A DNA stretch of 64,000 bases. Origin: Rhodobacterales bacterium (lineage in GTDB: Bacteria > Pseudomonadota > Alphaproteobacteria > Rhodobacterales > Rhodobacteraceae). The notes under the pieces were generated by a model that was not told the DNA's origin, did no database searches, and worked only from the letters and a program-made list of their open reading frames with translations. The position numbers were made by a program, and so were the translations under genes. Every line of letters begins with the position of its first letter. Positions within the stretch are counted from its first letter, which is position 1. Below are positions 26,456-36,240 of this stretch, piece by piece. The stretch is taken from the NCBI GenBank assembly GCA_002747325.1, contig PDOZ01000033.1:1-64000 (forward strand), read 5' to 3'.

Positions 26456-28690
26456 GTGACAGGGCAGGGATTTGATCGTTGGCTGGCGCGTATGATGCGC
26501 GAAATGCGCACCCGGTATCGGGTGTTGGCGCTTGGCTTTCTCGTCCTGCTGCTCTTCAGCGCCGGCGGCCTGTCGCGGCTGAAATTTGACGCGGAAATTC
26601 TGCGCTTCTTTGATAGCGACATTCCGGCCTACAGCGAATATATTGAAGTATCGCGGAATTTTGAGAGCGATTTCAACGACATCATCGTGCTGTTTGAGGC
26701 GCCGGACCTTGCGGAACCGGCGGTGATGACAGCGATTTCCGATTTTTTGCTGGAGGTGCAGTTTCTCGACGGTGTGCGCGAGCCGTTTTCGCCGCTTTCC
26801 GCCAGCCTCGACGGCGAACCGCTTTTGCCCTTCCCGGTGCCGCCACAGGCAGAGATGGCGGCGCGGTTGGATGATGCCTATGCCCGGCTGCCAGCGGTCA
26901 GCAACCTGATGGCCGAGGACCGCAGCGCCCTGATCGTGGTCTTGCCGATCCATCAGCGCGGCGCGCCGGAAAAAGCGGCGGAAACGACGCTGATCGGCGC
27001 GGTTCAGGCGCTGGCGGCCACGGCGCAGCAACAGGCGGGGGAGGGCGCGAAAGTGCGGCTTTCGGGCTACCCGATTTTGGTGGATTTCATCACCCATGTG
27101 CTGGTGCGCGACATTCTGTTGCTGGTCGCCATCGGGTTCGCCGCCGGGTTGCTGGTCTCGGTGATTGCGCTGCGCTCGGTGGTGCTGGGCATGCTGACCC
27201 TGCCCGGCCCGATCATGGCGGTGCTGGTGGCGCTGGGGCTGCATGGCTGGTTCGGCGTGGCGGTCAACACGGTGACGGTGAACCTGCCGGTGCTGGCGCT
27301 GGTGCTGGCGATTTCGGATTCGATCCATATCTTGTTTGAGCGCGCCCGGCAGGGGCAGCGCGACAACCGCCGCGCCACGGTGCGCGCGGTGCGTCGGGTT
27401 GCGGTGGCCTGTATCTTCGCCGCGATCACCACCGCCGTCGCCTTCGCCGCGCTTTCCATGTCGCGCTCCGAGATTATTGCCGAGATGGGCTGGATGGGGG
27501 TGATCGTGACCCTGACTTCGGTGTTGGTGGTGCTGTTCACGCAGACCATGGTGCTGATGACCGCCGGGCATTTTGCCTGGTTCGCGCCGCTGCTGGAGCG
27601 GTTGGAAAATCACCCCGGTCTGGGCGAGCGCTTCCGCTTTCTGGGCCGCTTGGCGCTGCGGTATCCGCGCCGGATTGCGGTGCTGTCTATCGTCGGGCTG
27701 GTGCTGACCACGGGGCTGTATTCGCAAGTCGAGCCGCGCTATTCGCTGATGGAAACGCTGCATGAAAGCTCGGAAACCTATCAGATTTTTCAGGCGGTTG
27801 AGGACAAGGTAACGCCGGTTTCGGTGGTGCAAATCCCGGTGCATACGGTCGATCTGGCGCAGGTACGTAAGGTGCATGATGCGGTGGCGCGGATCACCGG
27901 CGCGCGCGCGGTGCAGAGCATTGGCGGCTTTGGCGAGGAATGGGACAGCGCGGAAGAAATTGCGGCAAATCTGCCCGAACCGCTGGCCGCGCGGCTGGTT
28001 TCCGAAGACGGCACGCGGGCGTTGGTCACGGTGCCGTTCCGCTATGAGAGCGGAGGCGAAGCCATTGCGTTTGCAGAGAAAATCACCGAAGGGCTGGCGG
28101 CGGATCCGACCCTTGCAGGCATCGAGATCGGCGCGGTTTCGGGTCTGCCGGTGATGAGCGCGCGGGTTTCGGAGATCGTGTTGGATGAGATCAACCGCTC
28201 GCTGCTCATCGCCCTGCTCGCGGTTGTTTTGCTGATCTATTTCTGGCTGCGCAATGCCCGGATCGCGCTGTTGTCGCTGATCCCCAACATGCTGCCGGTG
28301 ACGATGATCGGCGCGTGGCTCATGCTGTCGGGCACGGGCGTGACCTTCGCCAACGGCTTTGCGCTGACCGTGGCGTTCGGCATCGCGGTGGACGACACGT
28401 TGCATGTGCTGAACCGGCTGCGCCTGTCGGGCGCGGTGCATCGTATTGATCTTGCGCCGCTGCGCGAAGCGCTGGCCGAGGTGACGCCCGCGCTGGTGAC
28501 GACGTCGGCGGTGCTGGTGCTGGGCATGAGCGGAATTTTTCTTGCCGAGAACAAGAGCACCTATGATTTCGGCAAGATCGCGATTTCGGTGTATATACTG
28601 GCCTTGCTGGCGGATCTTCTGGTCCTGCCTGCCTGTCTCGCGGCCTTTGGGCCGAAGAGTTATTTGCGACGCAAGAGGAGCGGTGAATGA
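26456..28690 (+). CDS. RND/MMPL-family exporter with sterol-sensing-like membrane domains
   Basis: This 744-residue inner-membrane protein has two copies of an MMPL/SSD-type unit. Each has a single helix, a periplasmic domain and a block of five helices (first block about residues 215-380, second from about 575 to the end). Conserved stretches are VLALVLAISDSIHILFERA and TVAFGIAVDDTLHVLNRLR, in which the acidic residues of helix 4 carry proton flow. Homologues export lipids or hopanoids. Translation starts at a GTG with TTAGGGAGG upstream. It overlaps the next gene by 4 bases. Confidence 0.88.
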   Translation: MTGQGFDRWLARMMREMRTRYRVLALGFLVLLLFSAGGLSRLKFDAEILRFFDSDIPAYSEYIEVSRNFESDFNDIIVLFEAPDLAEPAVMTAISDFLLEVQFLDGVREPFSPLSASLDGEPLLPFPVPPQAEMAARLDDAYARLPAVSNLMAEDRSALIVVLPIHQRGAPEKAAETTLIGAVQALAATAQQQAGEGAKVRLSGYPILVDFITHVLVRDILLLVAIGFAAGLLVSVIALRSVVLGMLTLPGPIMAVLVALGLHGWFGVAVNTVTVNLPVLALVLAISDSIHILFERARQGQRDNRRATVRAVRRVAVACIFAAITTAVAFAALSMSRSEIIAEMGWMGVIVTLTSVLVVLFTQTMVLMTAGHFAWFAPLLERLENHPGLGERFRFLGRLALRYPRRIAVLSIVGLVLTTGLYSQVEPRYSLMETLHESSETYQIFQAVEDKVTPVSVVQIPVHTVDLAQVRKVHDAVARITGARAVQSIGGFGEEWDSAEEIAANLPEPLAARLVSEDGTRALVTVPFRYESGGEAIAFAEKITEGLAADPTLAGIEIGAVSGLPVMSARVSEIVLDEINRSLLIALLAVVLLIYFWLRNARIALLSLIPNMLPVTMIGAWLMLSGTGVTFANGFALTVAFGIAVDDTLHVLNRLRLSGAVHRIDLAPLREALAEVTPALVTTSAVLVLGMSGIFLAENKSTYDFGKIAISVYILALLADLLVLPACLAAFGPKSYLRRKRSGE

Positions 28691-29184
28691 TGCGATTTTT
28701 GGCGGTTTTGGCGGTGGTTCTTGCACCGGGCGCGGCGGTTTCGGCGGAGCTTTTCGAGGTTTCCGGCCCGTGGGTCGGCGAGGGGTTGCTGGCGACGGGG
28801 GCTCAGGATCCGATGCAGCGCGGGCGCTGTAAGGTGAGCATCGCGCCGTCGGAAAACGAGGTTTCGGTTACGGGCCGCTGCGCGGTTGCGGGCGGGGCGT
28901 CGGAGATTTCCCTGAAGGCGGTGCGCCTTGGCGGCGGACGGGTCAATGCGGGGTTCTGGTCGGCGGCGACCGGGCAGGTGGTGCAGCTTGCGGGCAAGGA
29001 ACGCGGCGCGCAGATCGCCCTGACCTCGACCACCGACCTGATGGTTGACGATGCGCCTTTCGAGAGCCGCGTCACGGTGCGCGAGGCGGAAGGGGAGGCC
29101 TTCACCATCGAACAACTCATGCGCCCGGCGGGGGCGGAAAAGTGGCGTATGGTGATGGATATGACCTTCCGGGCGGGAAAGTGA
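28687..29184 (+). CDS. Periplasmic protein of unknown function
   Basis: A 165-residue protein with a clear signal peptide (residues 1-20, cleavage near VSA-EL). The mature part is rich in beta-like alternation, with two Cys (RCKVSI and GRCAVAG) that could form a disulfide. I do not recognise a family. It is translationally coupled to the RND exporter (ATGA overlap), so it may assist that exporter in the periplasm. Confidence 0.7.
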   Translation: MMRFLAVLAVVLAPGAAVSAELFEVSGPWVGEGLLATGAQDPMQRGRCKVSIAPSENEVSVTGRCAVAGGASEISLKAVRLGGGRVNAGFWSAATGQVVQLAGKERGAQIALTSTTDLMVDDAPFESRVTVREAEGEAFTIEQLMRPAGAEKWRMVMDMTFRAGK

Positions 29185-29211
29185 CGCATAGGCGCCGGGC
29201 TGGTGGGAATT

Positions 29212-29287
29212 TGGTGGAGCCGATCGGGATCGAACCGACGACCTCGTCGTTGCGAACGACGCGCTCTCCCAACTGAGCTACGGCCCC
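29212..29287 (-). tRNA. tRNA-Ala (anticodon CGC)
   Basis: A 76-base cloverleaf reads on the minus strand. The acceptor stem is GGGGCCG/CGGCTCC with one G:U pair, followed by a normal D arm. The anticodon stem CGTCG/CGACG encloses loop TTCGCAA, giving anticodon CGC for the GCG codon. The T arm contains GGTTCGATC, and discriminator A with CCA is encoded. It lies alone between convergent or codirectional protein genes. Confidence 0.95.
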
Positions 29288-29301
29288 AACGCAGCGGTTT
29301 C

Positions 29302-29341
29302 TGGCGCCAAATCCGCCTCGTGTCAAGCGGATAGCGCCAGA
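29302..29341 (-). promoter_or_regulatory. Promoter and hairpin between trxC and tRNA-Ala
   Basis: On the minus strand a perfect TTGACA (29326-29321) lies about 34 bases upstream of the tRNA and is the likely -35 of its promoter. It is embedded in an imperfect inverted repeat (CTGGCGC..ATCCGC and GCGGAT..GCGCCAG) that also sits just after the trxC stop, so it could terminate trxC. The 14-base word GGCGCCAAATCCGC recurs in the MITE-like elements. Confidence 0.5.
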
Positions 29342-29369
29342 TTGGCTGCGGAAATTCCCGTCCGCCGCT

Positions 29370-29816
29370 CTACCCCGGCATCCGCGCGTTTTGGCGCACG
29401 AAATCGGCGATGGCGGCGGCGGGCATGGCGCCGGACTGGCGGGCGATTTCGCGGCCGTTCTGGTAGAGAATCATCGTCGGAATGCCGCGGATATTGTGTT
29501 TCATCGAGACCTTTTGATGCTCTTCGGTGTTGATCTTGGCCAGCCGCGCATGGGGGGCAATCGCCCCTGCTGCCTTGGCAAATTCCGGCGCCATCATCCG
29601 GCACGGCCCACACCACGGCGCCCAGAAATCCACCAGCAGCGGCAAGTCGTCCTGTCGCATCGCCTTGGCCAGCGCGGTCGGGTCGGTGTCGCGCACCTTG
29701 CCGTCGTTCAGTTTCGTGCCGCAGGTGGCGCATTTCGGCCCCGCGCCGATCTTGTCGCCGGGCACCCGGTTGACCGTGGCGCATTCAAGGCAGGTCATTT
29801 TCACTGGTTTGCTCAT
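29370..29816 (-). CDS. trxC: Thioredoxin 2 with N-terminal zinc finger
   Basis: A 148-residue cytoplasmic disulfide reductase. The N-terminal zinc-binding module has Cys9, Cys12, Cys29 and Cys32, and the thioredoxin domain has the active-site WCGPC at Cys69 and Cys72 and the cis-Pro in GIPTMILY. This is the layout of TrxC, usually induced by oxidative stress. The ATG at 29816 has GGAG upstream; a GTG four codons earlier is less likely. Confidence 0.95.
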   Translation of the reverse strand: MSKPVKMTCLECATVNRVPGDKIGAGPKCATCGTKLNDGKVRDTDPTALAKAMRQDDLPLLVDFWAPWCGPCRMMAPEFAKAAGAIAPHARLAKINTEEHQKVSMKHNIRGIPTMILYQNGREIARQSGAMPAAAIADFVRQNARMPG

Positions 29817-29928
29817 GGGGGTCTCCACACATTCGTTTTGGGGAATATATGTGTTGTGTCACCGGCTATCAAGAGCGCGGGCAAGAGGGCGGGGCGAAAG
29901 CACCGGGTGGGCGCTTTCGCCGGTAGGT

Positions 29929-32766
29929 TCATGCCTCATAGGCTTCGAGCGGCGGGCAGGTGCAGATCAGGTTGCGGTCGCCGTAGACGTTGTCGACCCG
30001 GTTCACCGAGGGCCAGTATTTGTCGACCCTGAAGGCTCCCGGCGGGAAGCAGCCCTGTTCGCGGCTATAGGCGCGGTCCCAATCGCCAACGAGGTCTTCG
30101 ACCGTGTGCGGCGCGTGGGTCAGGGGGCTTTCGGCGGCGGTCAGTTTGCCGTCTTCGATGGCGCGGATTTCCTCGCGGATCGATAGCATGGCGTCGCAGA
30201 ACCGGTCCAGCTCCGCCTTGGTTTCGCTCTCGGTCGGCTCCACCATCAGTGTTCCAGCGACAGGAAAGGACATGGTCGGGGCGTGGAAACCCGAATCGAT
30301 CAGCCGCTTGGCAATGTCATCAACGGAAATACCCGCGCTTTCGACAAAGGGCCGGGTGTCGATGATACATTCATGCGCCACTTGCCCCTCCGGCCCGGCG
30401 AACAGGATGTCGTAGGCGCCGGACAGGCGTTTGGCGATATAATTGGCCGAGAGGATGGCGACACGGGTCGCCTGTGTCAGCCCTTCGCCGCCCATCATGC
30501 GCACATAGGCCCACGAGATCGGCAGGATCGAGGCAGACCCGAACGGCGCAGAAGACACCGCGCCCGCATGGCCGTTCAGCGGGTCTTTTGGCAGGTGCGG
30601 CGCGAGATGCGCCTTGACGCCGATCGGCCCCATGCCCGGCCCGCCGCCGCCATGCGGGATGGCGAAGGTCTTGTGCAGGTTGAGATGGCTCACATCGCCG
30701 CCCAATTCGCCCAGCTTCACCAGCCCGACCAGCGCGTTCAGGTTCGCCCCGTCGATATAGACCTGTCCGCCGAATTCATGCGTGATGTCGCAGATGTCGC
30801 GCACGGTTTCTTCAAAGACACCATGGGTAGAGGGGTAGGTGATCATTGAGGCCGCGAGCTTGTCGCCTGCCGCCTCCGCCTTGGCGCGAAAATCGGCCAC
30901 GTCGATGTCGCCGTTGGGCGCGGATTTGACCACGACAACCTTCATCCCCGCCATATGTGCGGAAGCCGGGTTGGTGCCATGCGCCGAGATCGGGATCAGG
31001 CAGATATTGCGTTCCCCTTCGCCGCGGGCGCGGTGATAGGCGGCGATGGTCAGAAGCCCGGCATATTCGCCCTGCGCGCCGGAATTGGGCTGCATGGACA
31101 TGGCGTCATAGCCGGTGATTTCGCAGAGCCGTTGCGACAAATCCTCGATCAACTCGTGATAGCCGCGCGCCTGTTCCGGCGGGCAGAGCGGGTGCAGCAT
31201 CGAGAAATCGCGCCAACTGACCGGCATCATCTCGGCGGCGGCGTTGAGCTTCATGGTGCAGGAGCCGAGCGGGATCATGGCCCGGTCCAGCGCCAGATCG
31301 CGATCCGCCAGTCTGCGCATATACCGCATCATCTCGGTCTCGGCGCGGTTCATGTGGAACACCGGATGGGTCAGATATTCCGACTTGCGCGCCAGCGCGT
31401 CGGGGATGCGGTAGGCAATGTCGTCCGGGTCGTCCTGCGCGTCAATGCCAAAGGCGCGCCAGACCGCTTCGATCACCGGCGCGCGGGTCGCTTCGTCCAG
31501 CGTGATGCCGACCTTGCTGTCGCCCACGGGCCGGAGATTGATCTGCTCCGCACGCGCAGCGGCGAGAACCGTTTGCTGCAACGGGCCGACCTCAACCGTG
31601 ATCGTGTCGAAAAACACCTCCGGTTCGACGGTAAAGCCCGCTTCTTCCAACCGCCGGGCGAGCCGCGTGGTCTTGCGATGCACCCGCTGGGCGATGGCTT
31701 TCAGCCCCTCTGGCCCGTGGAACACGGCGTAGAACGAGGCCATGACGGCGAGCAGCGCCTGCGCGGTGCAGACATTGGAGGTGGCCTTTTCGCGGCGAAT
31801 ATGTTGCTCGCGGGTTTGCAGCGCCAGCCGATAGGCCTTGTTGCCGCGCGCATCGACCGACACGCCAACGATCCGCCCCGGCATGGCCCGTTTGTGCTTT
31901 TCCGTGGTCGCCATATAGGCCGCGTGCGGGCCGCCATAGGCCATGGGGACGCCGAAGCGCTGGGTCGAGCCAACGGCAATATCGGCACCCATTGCCCCCG
32001 GTTCTTTCAACACGGTCAGGGCGAGCGGATCGGCGGCAATCACGCCTACCGCCTTGTTTTCGTGCAGCTTTTCCATCTGAGCCGTAAAGTCGCGCACATG
32101 GCCATGCGTGCCGGGATACTGGAAAATCGCGCCGAACACCTTGTCCGCCTCCAGCGCCTCCGGCGGGCCGATGATAATCTCGATCCCCAGCGGCGCGGCG
32201 CGGGTCTGCATCACCGCGATGTTCTGCGGGTGACAGGCTTCATCGACGAAAAACGCCCCTGCTTTGGACTTGGCAATGCGCTGCGCCATGGTCATCGCTT
32301 CGGCGCAGGCGGTGGCCTCGTCGAGCAGCGAAGCGTTGGCGATTTCCAGCCCGGTCAGGTCGGAAACCATGGTCTGAAAGTTGAGCAATGCCTCCAGCCG
32401 CCCCTGTGAAATCTCCGGCTGATAGGGCGTGTAGGCCGTATACCACGCGGGGTTTTCCAGAATATTGCGCTGAATCACCGGCGGGGTCACGGTGCCGTGG
32501 TAGCCTTGCCCCAACAACGAGCGGAACACGGTGTTTTTTGCCGCCGTGACCCGCGCCTTGTGCAGCATTTCGCGCTCCGTCAGCGGTTTGCCGAAATCGA
32601 GCGGCGATGCGCTGCGGATCGAAGCCGGGATGGTGCGGTCGATCAGCGCGTCGAGGCTCTCGGCCCCCAGCACCGCAAGCATCTCCGCCATCTCGGCGGG
32701 CGCGGGGCCGATATGGCGGCGGTTGGCGAAATCATAGGGGCGATACGTCGTTGGCTCAAAAGGCAT
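29929..32766 (-). CDS. gcvP: Glycine decarboxylase, P protein
   Basis: The 945-residue PLP enzyme decarboxylates glycine and passes the aminomethyl group to lipoyl-GcvH. The PLP Lys lies in [23 protein letters not shown] near residue 695. The Gly-rich loop and both repeats of the fused P1-P2 type are complete. It is the third gene of gcvT-gcvH-gcvP, starting 12 bases after gcvH, and is controlled by the glycine riboswitch ahead of gcvT. Confidence 0.97.
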   Translation of the reverse strand: MPFEPTTYRPYDFANRRHIGPAPAEMAEMLAVLGAESLDALIDRTIPASIRSASPLDFGKPLTEREMLHKARVTAAKNTVFRSLLGQGYHGTVTPPVIQRNILENPAWYTAYTPYQPEISQGRLEALLNFQTMVSDLTGLEIANASLLDEATACAEAMTMAQRIAKSKAGAFFVDEACHPQNIAVMQTRAAPLGIEIIIGPPEALEADKVFGAIFQYPGTHGHVRDFTAQMEKLHENKAVGVIAADPLALTVLKEPGAMGADIAVGSTQRFGVPMAYGGPHAAYMATTEKHKRAMPGRIVGVSVDARGNKAYRLALQTREQHIRREKATSNVCTAQALLAVMASFYAVFHGPEGLKAIAQRVHRKTTRLARRLEEAGFTVEPEVFFDTITVEVGPLQQTVLAAARAEQINLRPVGDSKVGITLDEATRAPVIEAVWRAFGIDAQDDPDDIAYRIPDALARKSEYLTHPVFHMNRAETEMMRYMRRLADRDLALDRAMIPLGSCTMKLNAAAEMMPVSWRDFSMLHPLCPPEQARGYHELIEDLSQRLCEITGYDAMSMQPNSGAQGEYAGLLTIAAYHRARGEGERNICLIPISAHGTNPASAHMAGMKVVVVKSAPNGDIDVADFRAKAEAAGDKLAASMITYPSTHGVFEETVRDICDITHEFGGQVYIDGANLNALVGLVKLGELGGDVSHLNLHKTFAIPHGGGGPGMGPIGVKAHLAPHLPKDPLNGHAGAVSSAPFGSASILPISWAYVRMMGGEGLTQATRVAILSANYIAKRLSGAYDILFAGPEGQVAHECIIDTRPFVESAGISVDDIAKRLIDSGFHAPTMSFPVAGTLMVEPTESETKAELDRFCDAMLSIREEIRAIEDGKLTAAESPLTHAPHTVEDLVGDWDRAYSREQGCFPPGAFRVDKYWPSVNRVDNVYGDRNLICTCPPLEAYEA

Positions 32767-32778
32767 TTTCTGGTCCTG

Positions 32779-33138
32779 TTACCCGATGAAGGCTTTGTAA
32801 GCGGCTTCGTCCATATACTCGTCCAGCGCGCTCAGATCCTCGACGCGCAGCTTGAAGAACCACGCCTCGCCTTCCGGGTCGTCATTGACCTTGCCCGGCT
32901 CGTCCTCAAGCGCGGTGTTGACCTCGGTCACTTCGCCGTCAATCGGCGCGAGGATGTCGGAGGCCGCCTTGACGCTTTCGATCACCACCACTTCGTCGTC
33001 CTTCGACATGGTGTCGCCCACCTCCGGCAGTTCGACAAACACCACATCGCCCAGTTGCTCTGCGGCGTGTTTGGTGATGCCGACGGTGACAATATCGCCT
33101 TCAACGGCGAGCCATTCATGCTCTTCGGTAAATTTCAT
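32779..33138 (-). CDS. gcvH: Glycine cleavage system H protein
   Basis: GcvH (119 residues) is the lipoyl carrier that shuttles the aminomethyl group between the P, T and L proteins. The lipoylated Lys is Lys57 in [13 protein letters not shown]. The start [10 protein letters not shown] at 33138 follows an AGGGAGAAG site; the longer upstream frame shadows gcvT. It is 10 bases downstream of gcvT. Confidence 0.97.
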   Translation of the reverse strand: MKFTEEHEWLAVEGDIVTVGITKHAAEQLGDVVFVELPEVGDTMSKDDEVVVIESVKAASDILAPIDGEVTEVNTALEDEPGKVNDDPEGEAWFFKLRVEDLSALDEYMDEAAYKAFIG

Positions 33139-33148
33139 CTTCTTCTCC

Positions 33149-34249
33149 CTATCGCTTGTATGTGGCTGGCCGGAACGGCAGTGGGGTGATGGTAGCGGGC
33201 AGACGTTTGCCGCGCAATTCGGCGAAAATCCGGGTGCCGGGGGCGGCGTGTTGGCTGGTAACGTAGCCCATCGACATGGGGCGGCCAAGGCTCGGGCCAA
33301 AGGCGCCGGAGGTGATCTCGCCCATCGGTTCGCTGGTATCCTCGGTGGCGAATAGCTTGGTGCCCGCCCGCATCGGTGCGCGGCCTTCGGGCAACAGGCC
33401 AACCCGCTTGCGCGCCGTGCCGTTTGTCGCTTGCGCAAGGATGATCTCTGCGCCGGGGAAGCCGCCCGCGCGCGGCCCTTCGCGCCGGGCCTTTTGGATC
33501 GCCCAGCCAAGGTCCGCCTCAATCGGCGTGGTGGTCTCGTCGAGGTCGCTGCCATAGAGGCACAGCCCGGCTTCCAGCCGCAGACTGTCGCGCGCGCCAA
33601 GGCCGATCGGGGCGACGGCGGCGTCTTTGAGCAGGGCGCGGGCGAGGGGGTCGGCGCCCGCATCCGGCACCGAAATCTCGAACCCGTCCTCGCCGGTATA
33701 GCCCGAGCGCGAGACCCACAACTCCCCGAAATCGCTGGGAAAAACTGCAACATCCATGAACCGCATCTCTGCGGCGCCCGGCACAATCTGTGCCAGCACC
33801 CGCTCCGCTTCCGGCCCCTGCAACGCCAGCAGCGACCGCCCTTCGATCCCCTCAACCGCCTCGCCCAGATGCGCTTTCATATGCGCAATATCGGCCTCAG
33901 CACAGGCGGCGTTGACGACAAGAAACAGGTGGTCGCCACGATTGGCAATCATCAGATCGTCGAGGATACCGCCCGCGTCATTGGTGAAAAATCCGTAGCG
34001 CTGCCGCCCTTCTTTCAGCCCGACAACCGAGACCGGGACCAGCGCCTCAAGCGCCTCCGGTGCGCAACGCAGCAGCACTTGCCCCATATGGCTGACATCA
34101 AACAGCCCGGCGCGCTCGCGCGTGTGTTGATGTTCTCCCATGACCCCCATGGGGAATTGCACCGGCATTTCCCAGCCCGCAAACGGCACCATCTTGCCGC
34201 CCAATTCGCGGTGCAATGCGTTCAGTTTGGTTTGTTTCAGCCCGTCCAT
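33149..34249 (-). CDS. gcvT: Aminomethyltransferase, T protein
   Basis: GcvT (366 residues) releases ammonia from the aminomethyl-lipoyl H protein and makes 5,10-methylene-tetrahydrofolate. Family signatures are [10 protein letters not shown] near residue 55, [15 protein letters not shown] near 185 and the folate-binding Asp region. I chose the ATG at 34249 because it has GGGAGGATGCGC directly upstream and gives the normal start [12 protein letters not shown]. It is the first gene of the operon and lies about 40 bases after the riboswitch. Confidence 0.96.
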   Translation of the reverse strand: MDGLKQTKLNALHRELGGKMVPFAGWEMPVQFPMGVMGEHQHTRERAGLFDVSHMGQVLLRCAPEALEALVPVSVVGLKEGRQRYGFFTNDAGGILDDLMIANRGDHLFLVVNAACAEADIAHMKAHLGEAVEGIEGRSLLALQGPEAERVLAQIVPGAAEMRFMDVAVFPSDFGELWVSRSGYTGEDGFEISVPDAGADPLARALLKDAAVAPIGLGARDSLRLEAGLCLYGSDLDETTTPIEADLGWAIQKARREGPRAGGFPGAEIILAQATNGTARKRVGLLPEGRAPMRAGTKLFATEDTSEPMGEITSGAFGPSLGRPMSMGYVTSQHAAPGTRIFAELRGKRLPATITPLPFRPATYKR

Positions 34250-34288
34250 GGCGCATCCTCCCAATAATCGGGCCAAAGCCCGTGGATG

Positions 34289-34442
34289 CCCCCTCTGTCC
34301 CTTCGCCTGAGATCGTTATCCCTTCGGCGGACGCGCGCGCGCCTCTCTCCAGAGTTCCTCCCCGTGCGGTCCGGTTGCCTGAGAGTTTACCGGGGCGGTT
34401 GCTCCTTCGGCACTGGCACTGGGCCAGATTCTCCCGACGCGG
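34289..34442 (-). ncRNA. Tandem glycine riboswitch controlling gcvTHP
   Basis: Read on the minus strand, two glycine aptamers follow each other. The first has CGGGAGAATCTGG, GCCGAAGGAGCAA, AACTCTCAGGCAA and GGGGAGGAACTCTGGAGAG. The second has GCCGAAGGGATAAC, ATCTCAGGCGAAGG and a closing ACAGAGGGGG. These are the conserved cores of gcvT-type riboswitches, which turn on the glycine cleavage operon when glycine is plentiful. It ends about 40 bases before gcvT, so control could be at termination or at the ribosome site. Confidence 0.93.
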
Positions 34443-34486
34443 GGTAAGCGCAGCCTAGCGAAGCGTTTCCGCCGCGGCAAGTGGTT

Positions 34487-34798
34487 TAGGGCGTAGACCC
34501 ATACCCCCTGCACCACTGGCGCCAAATCCGCGAAAGATCAGCGGTTTGGCGCGCGCCGGACATAGTGGGTCTATTTCTAAGCGCGTCGGGCCGCTGATAT
34601 GAGGCGGATTTGACGTCCGTTTTTCCGAAGGAAAACCGTTTACAGAAGGCCCGCCTTTGGCGGGACGGATTTGCCAGATTTTTGCTCTGAGCGTCTTCGC
34701 GACACCTTGAAATAGAACCACTATTCCTGCGGTGCCGCTCATAGTCAGAACAAAAATCTGACAAACCAGTGGTGCAGGGGGTATGGATCTACGCCCTA
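34487..34798. repeat. MITE-like element, copy 1 (312 bp)
   Basis: The element starts with TAGGGCGTAGACCC and ends with its imperfect reverse complement (GGATCTACGCCCTA). The terminal inverted repeat runs about 30 bp through CCCCCTGCACCACTGG. Inside are further inverted repeats: GCGCCAAA..CCGC with GCGGTTTGGCGC, ATAGTGG..CTATTTC with GAAATAG..CCACT, and CAGATTTTTG with CAAAAATCTG. No open frame is supported. Both ends are bounded by TA. The right end supplies the TAG stop of gltX, and the left end adjoins the gcv leader. Copy 2 is at 47487-47752; copy 1 has about 46 extra bases near 34620-34665, including a GGCCCGCC..GGCGGG hairpin. Confidence 0.85.
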
Positions 34799-36115
34799 AC
34801 GTCGCACCTTCTGCAACAGCGGCATCAGGTCCGACATATCCGGCCCCCGCTCCATCCCCGTCAGCGCCTTGCGCAGCGGCATGAACAGCCCGCGCCCCTT
34901 GCGCCCGGTGGCCTCTTTGACTGCTGAAGTCCACTGCCCCCAGCTCTCCGGCCCAAACGGCATTTCCGGCAATAGCTGCATGGCGGTGGCGACCATTTCC
35001 CGGTCCTCCTCCGCAACCAGCGGCTCCGCCCCGTCGCGGCACAGCGCCCACCACGCCTCAAGATCGCCCAGCGTGGTGATATTCTCGCGCGCCACGTTCC
35101 AGAACGCCTCCGCCATCGCCTCCGGCACGCCCAGCGCAGTAACCATATCGCGCACCGCTTCAAACGGCGTTGCGGCAAGGTAATGCGCGGTCAACGGAAA
35201 CAGATCGTCCTTGTCGAACTTGGTCGGCGCGGAACCGAAGGTGTTCAGGTCAAACCCGTCGATGATCTCCTGCATCGACATGCGAAGCTCCACCGGCTGC
35301 GACGACCCAAGCCGCGCCAACAGCGACAGAATCGCCGCCGGTTGCACCCCCGCCGCGCGCAGATCGCGCAGCGCCAGCGTTCCCAGCCGCTTCGACAGCG
35401 CCTCGCCCTGCGGCCCGGTGAGCAGCGAATGATGGGCAAATTCCGGCACATCCCCGCCAAGCGCCCGGATGATCTGAATCTGCGTCGCGGTGTTGGTCAC
35501 ATGGTCCGACCCGCGCACGACATGCGTGATCCCATAATCAATATCGTCGCAAACGGAGGCCAGTGTGTAGAGAAACTGCCCATCGGCGCGGATCAGAACC
35601 GGATCGGAAACCGAAGCCGCATCAATCGACAAATCGCCCAGAATGCCGTCGGTCCAGTTGATCCGCTCATGGTCAAGCTTAAACCGCCAAACCCCATTGC
35701 CCCGCTCGGCGCGCAACGCCTCGCGCTCCGCTTCCGACAGCGCCAGCGCCGCCCGGTCATAAACCGGCGGCCGCCCCATGTTCAAAAGCTTCTTGCGCTT
35801 GAGATCCAACTCGGTCGGGGTCTCGAAACACTCATAAAACCGCCCCGCCGCACGCAACTCCTCCGCCGCCGCCTCATAGCGATCCAGCCGCGCCGATTGC
35901 CGCTCCATCCGGTCCCATTCAAGCCCGAGCCATTCAAGATCCTCCTGAATCGCATCGGCATATTCCGCCTTGGACCGCTCCGGGTCCGTATCATCCAGAC
36001 GCAAGATAAACTGCCCGCCGGACTTGGCCGCGATCAGATAATTGAACAGCGCCGTGCGCAAATTGCCAATATGCAGATAGCCGGTGGGCGAGGGGGCAAA
36101 ACGGGTAATGGTCAT
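34796..36115 (-). CDS. gltX: Glutamyl-tRNA synthetase
   Basis: GltX (439 residues) charges tRNA-Glu; some bacteria with two copies use one for tRNA-Gln precursors. The HIGH motif is PSPTGYLHIGNLRTALFNY at the N-terminus. The KMSKS equivalent reads GEALSKRLGTLAL, with Ala in place of the first Lys, a change seen in some paralogues. The ATG at 36115 has AAGGAG upstream; a longer open frame precedes it. The TAG stop is formed by the end of the MITE-like element, directly after the natural-looking C-terminus MPLLQKVRR. Confidence 0.94.
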   Translation of the reverse strand: MTITRFAPSPTGYLHIGNLRTALFNYLIAAKSGGQFILRLDDTDPERSKAEYADAIQEDLEWLGLEWDRMERQSARLDRYEAAAEELRAAGRFYECFETPTELDLKRKKLLNMGRPPVYDRAALALSEAEREALRAERGNGVWRFKLDHERINWTDGILGDLSIDAASVSDPVLIRADGQFLYTLASVCDDIDYGITHVVRGSDHVTNTATQIQIIRALGGDVPEFAHHSLLTGPQGEALSKRLGTLALRDLRAAGVQPAAILSLLARLGSSQPVELRMSMQEIIDGFDLNTFGSAPTKFDKDDLFPLTAHYLAATPFEAVRDMVTALGVPEAMAEAFWNVARENITTLGDLEAWWALCRDGAEPLVAEEDREMVATAMQLLPEMPFGPESWGQWTSAVKEATGRKGRGLFMPLRKALTGMERGPDMSDLMPLLQKVRR

Positions 36116-36169
36116 AGCGGTCTCCTTACCCGCCCCCTTTTCACAAACCACCCCGCTTGTCCACATAAA

Positions 36170-36233
36170 CCCCTTCTTCTTAGCCTAAATACTCCGGGGT
36201 GAATTTGCGCAGCAAAGAGGGGCAGCGCCCCTC
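36170..36233 (-). terminator. Terminator and dispersed repeat, copy 2, after nadE
   Basis: On the minus strand GAGGGGC-GCT-GCCCCTC-TTT forms an intrinsic terminator right after nadE. It is followed by TGCGCAAATTC, CCCCGGAGTATTT and GCTAAGAAGAAGGGG, the same blocks as at 14561-14638. Both copies directly follow the stop codon of an operon. Confidence 0.75.
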
Positions 36234-36240
36234 ACCCGCC

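Noticed and set aside
26285..28726. An 813-codon minus-strand frame opposite the RND exporter
   Set aside because: Same shadow composition; the exporter frame has membrane helices, a ribosome site and family motifs.
34487..34798. An insertion sequence with a transposase gene
   Set aside because: Neither strand of either copy carries an open frame with transposase features, so only a non-autonomous element can be claimed.
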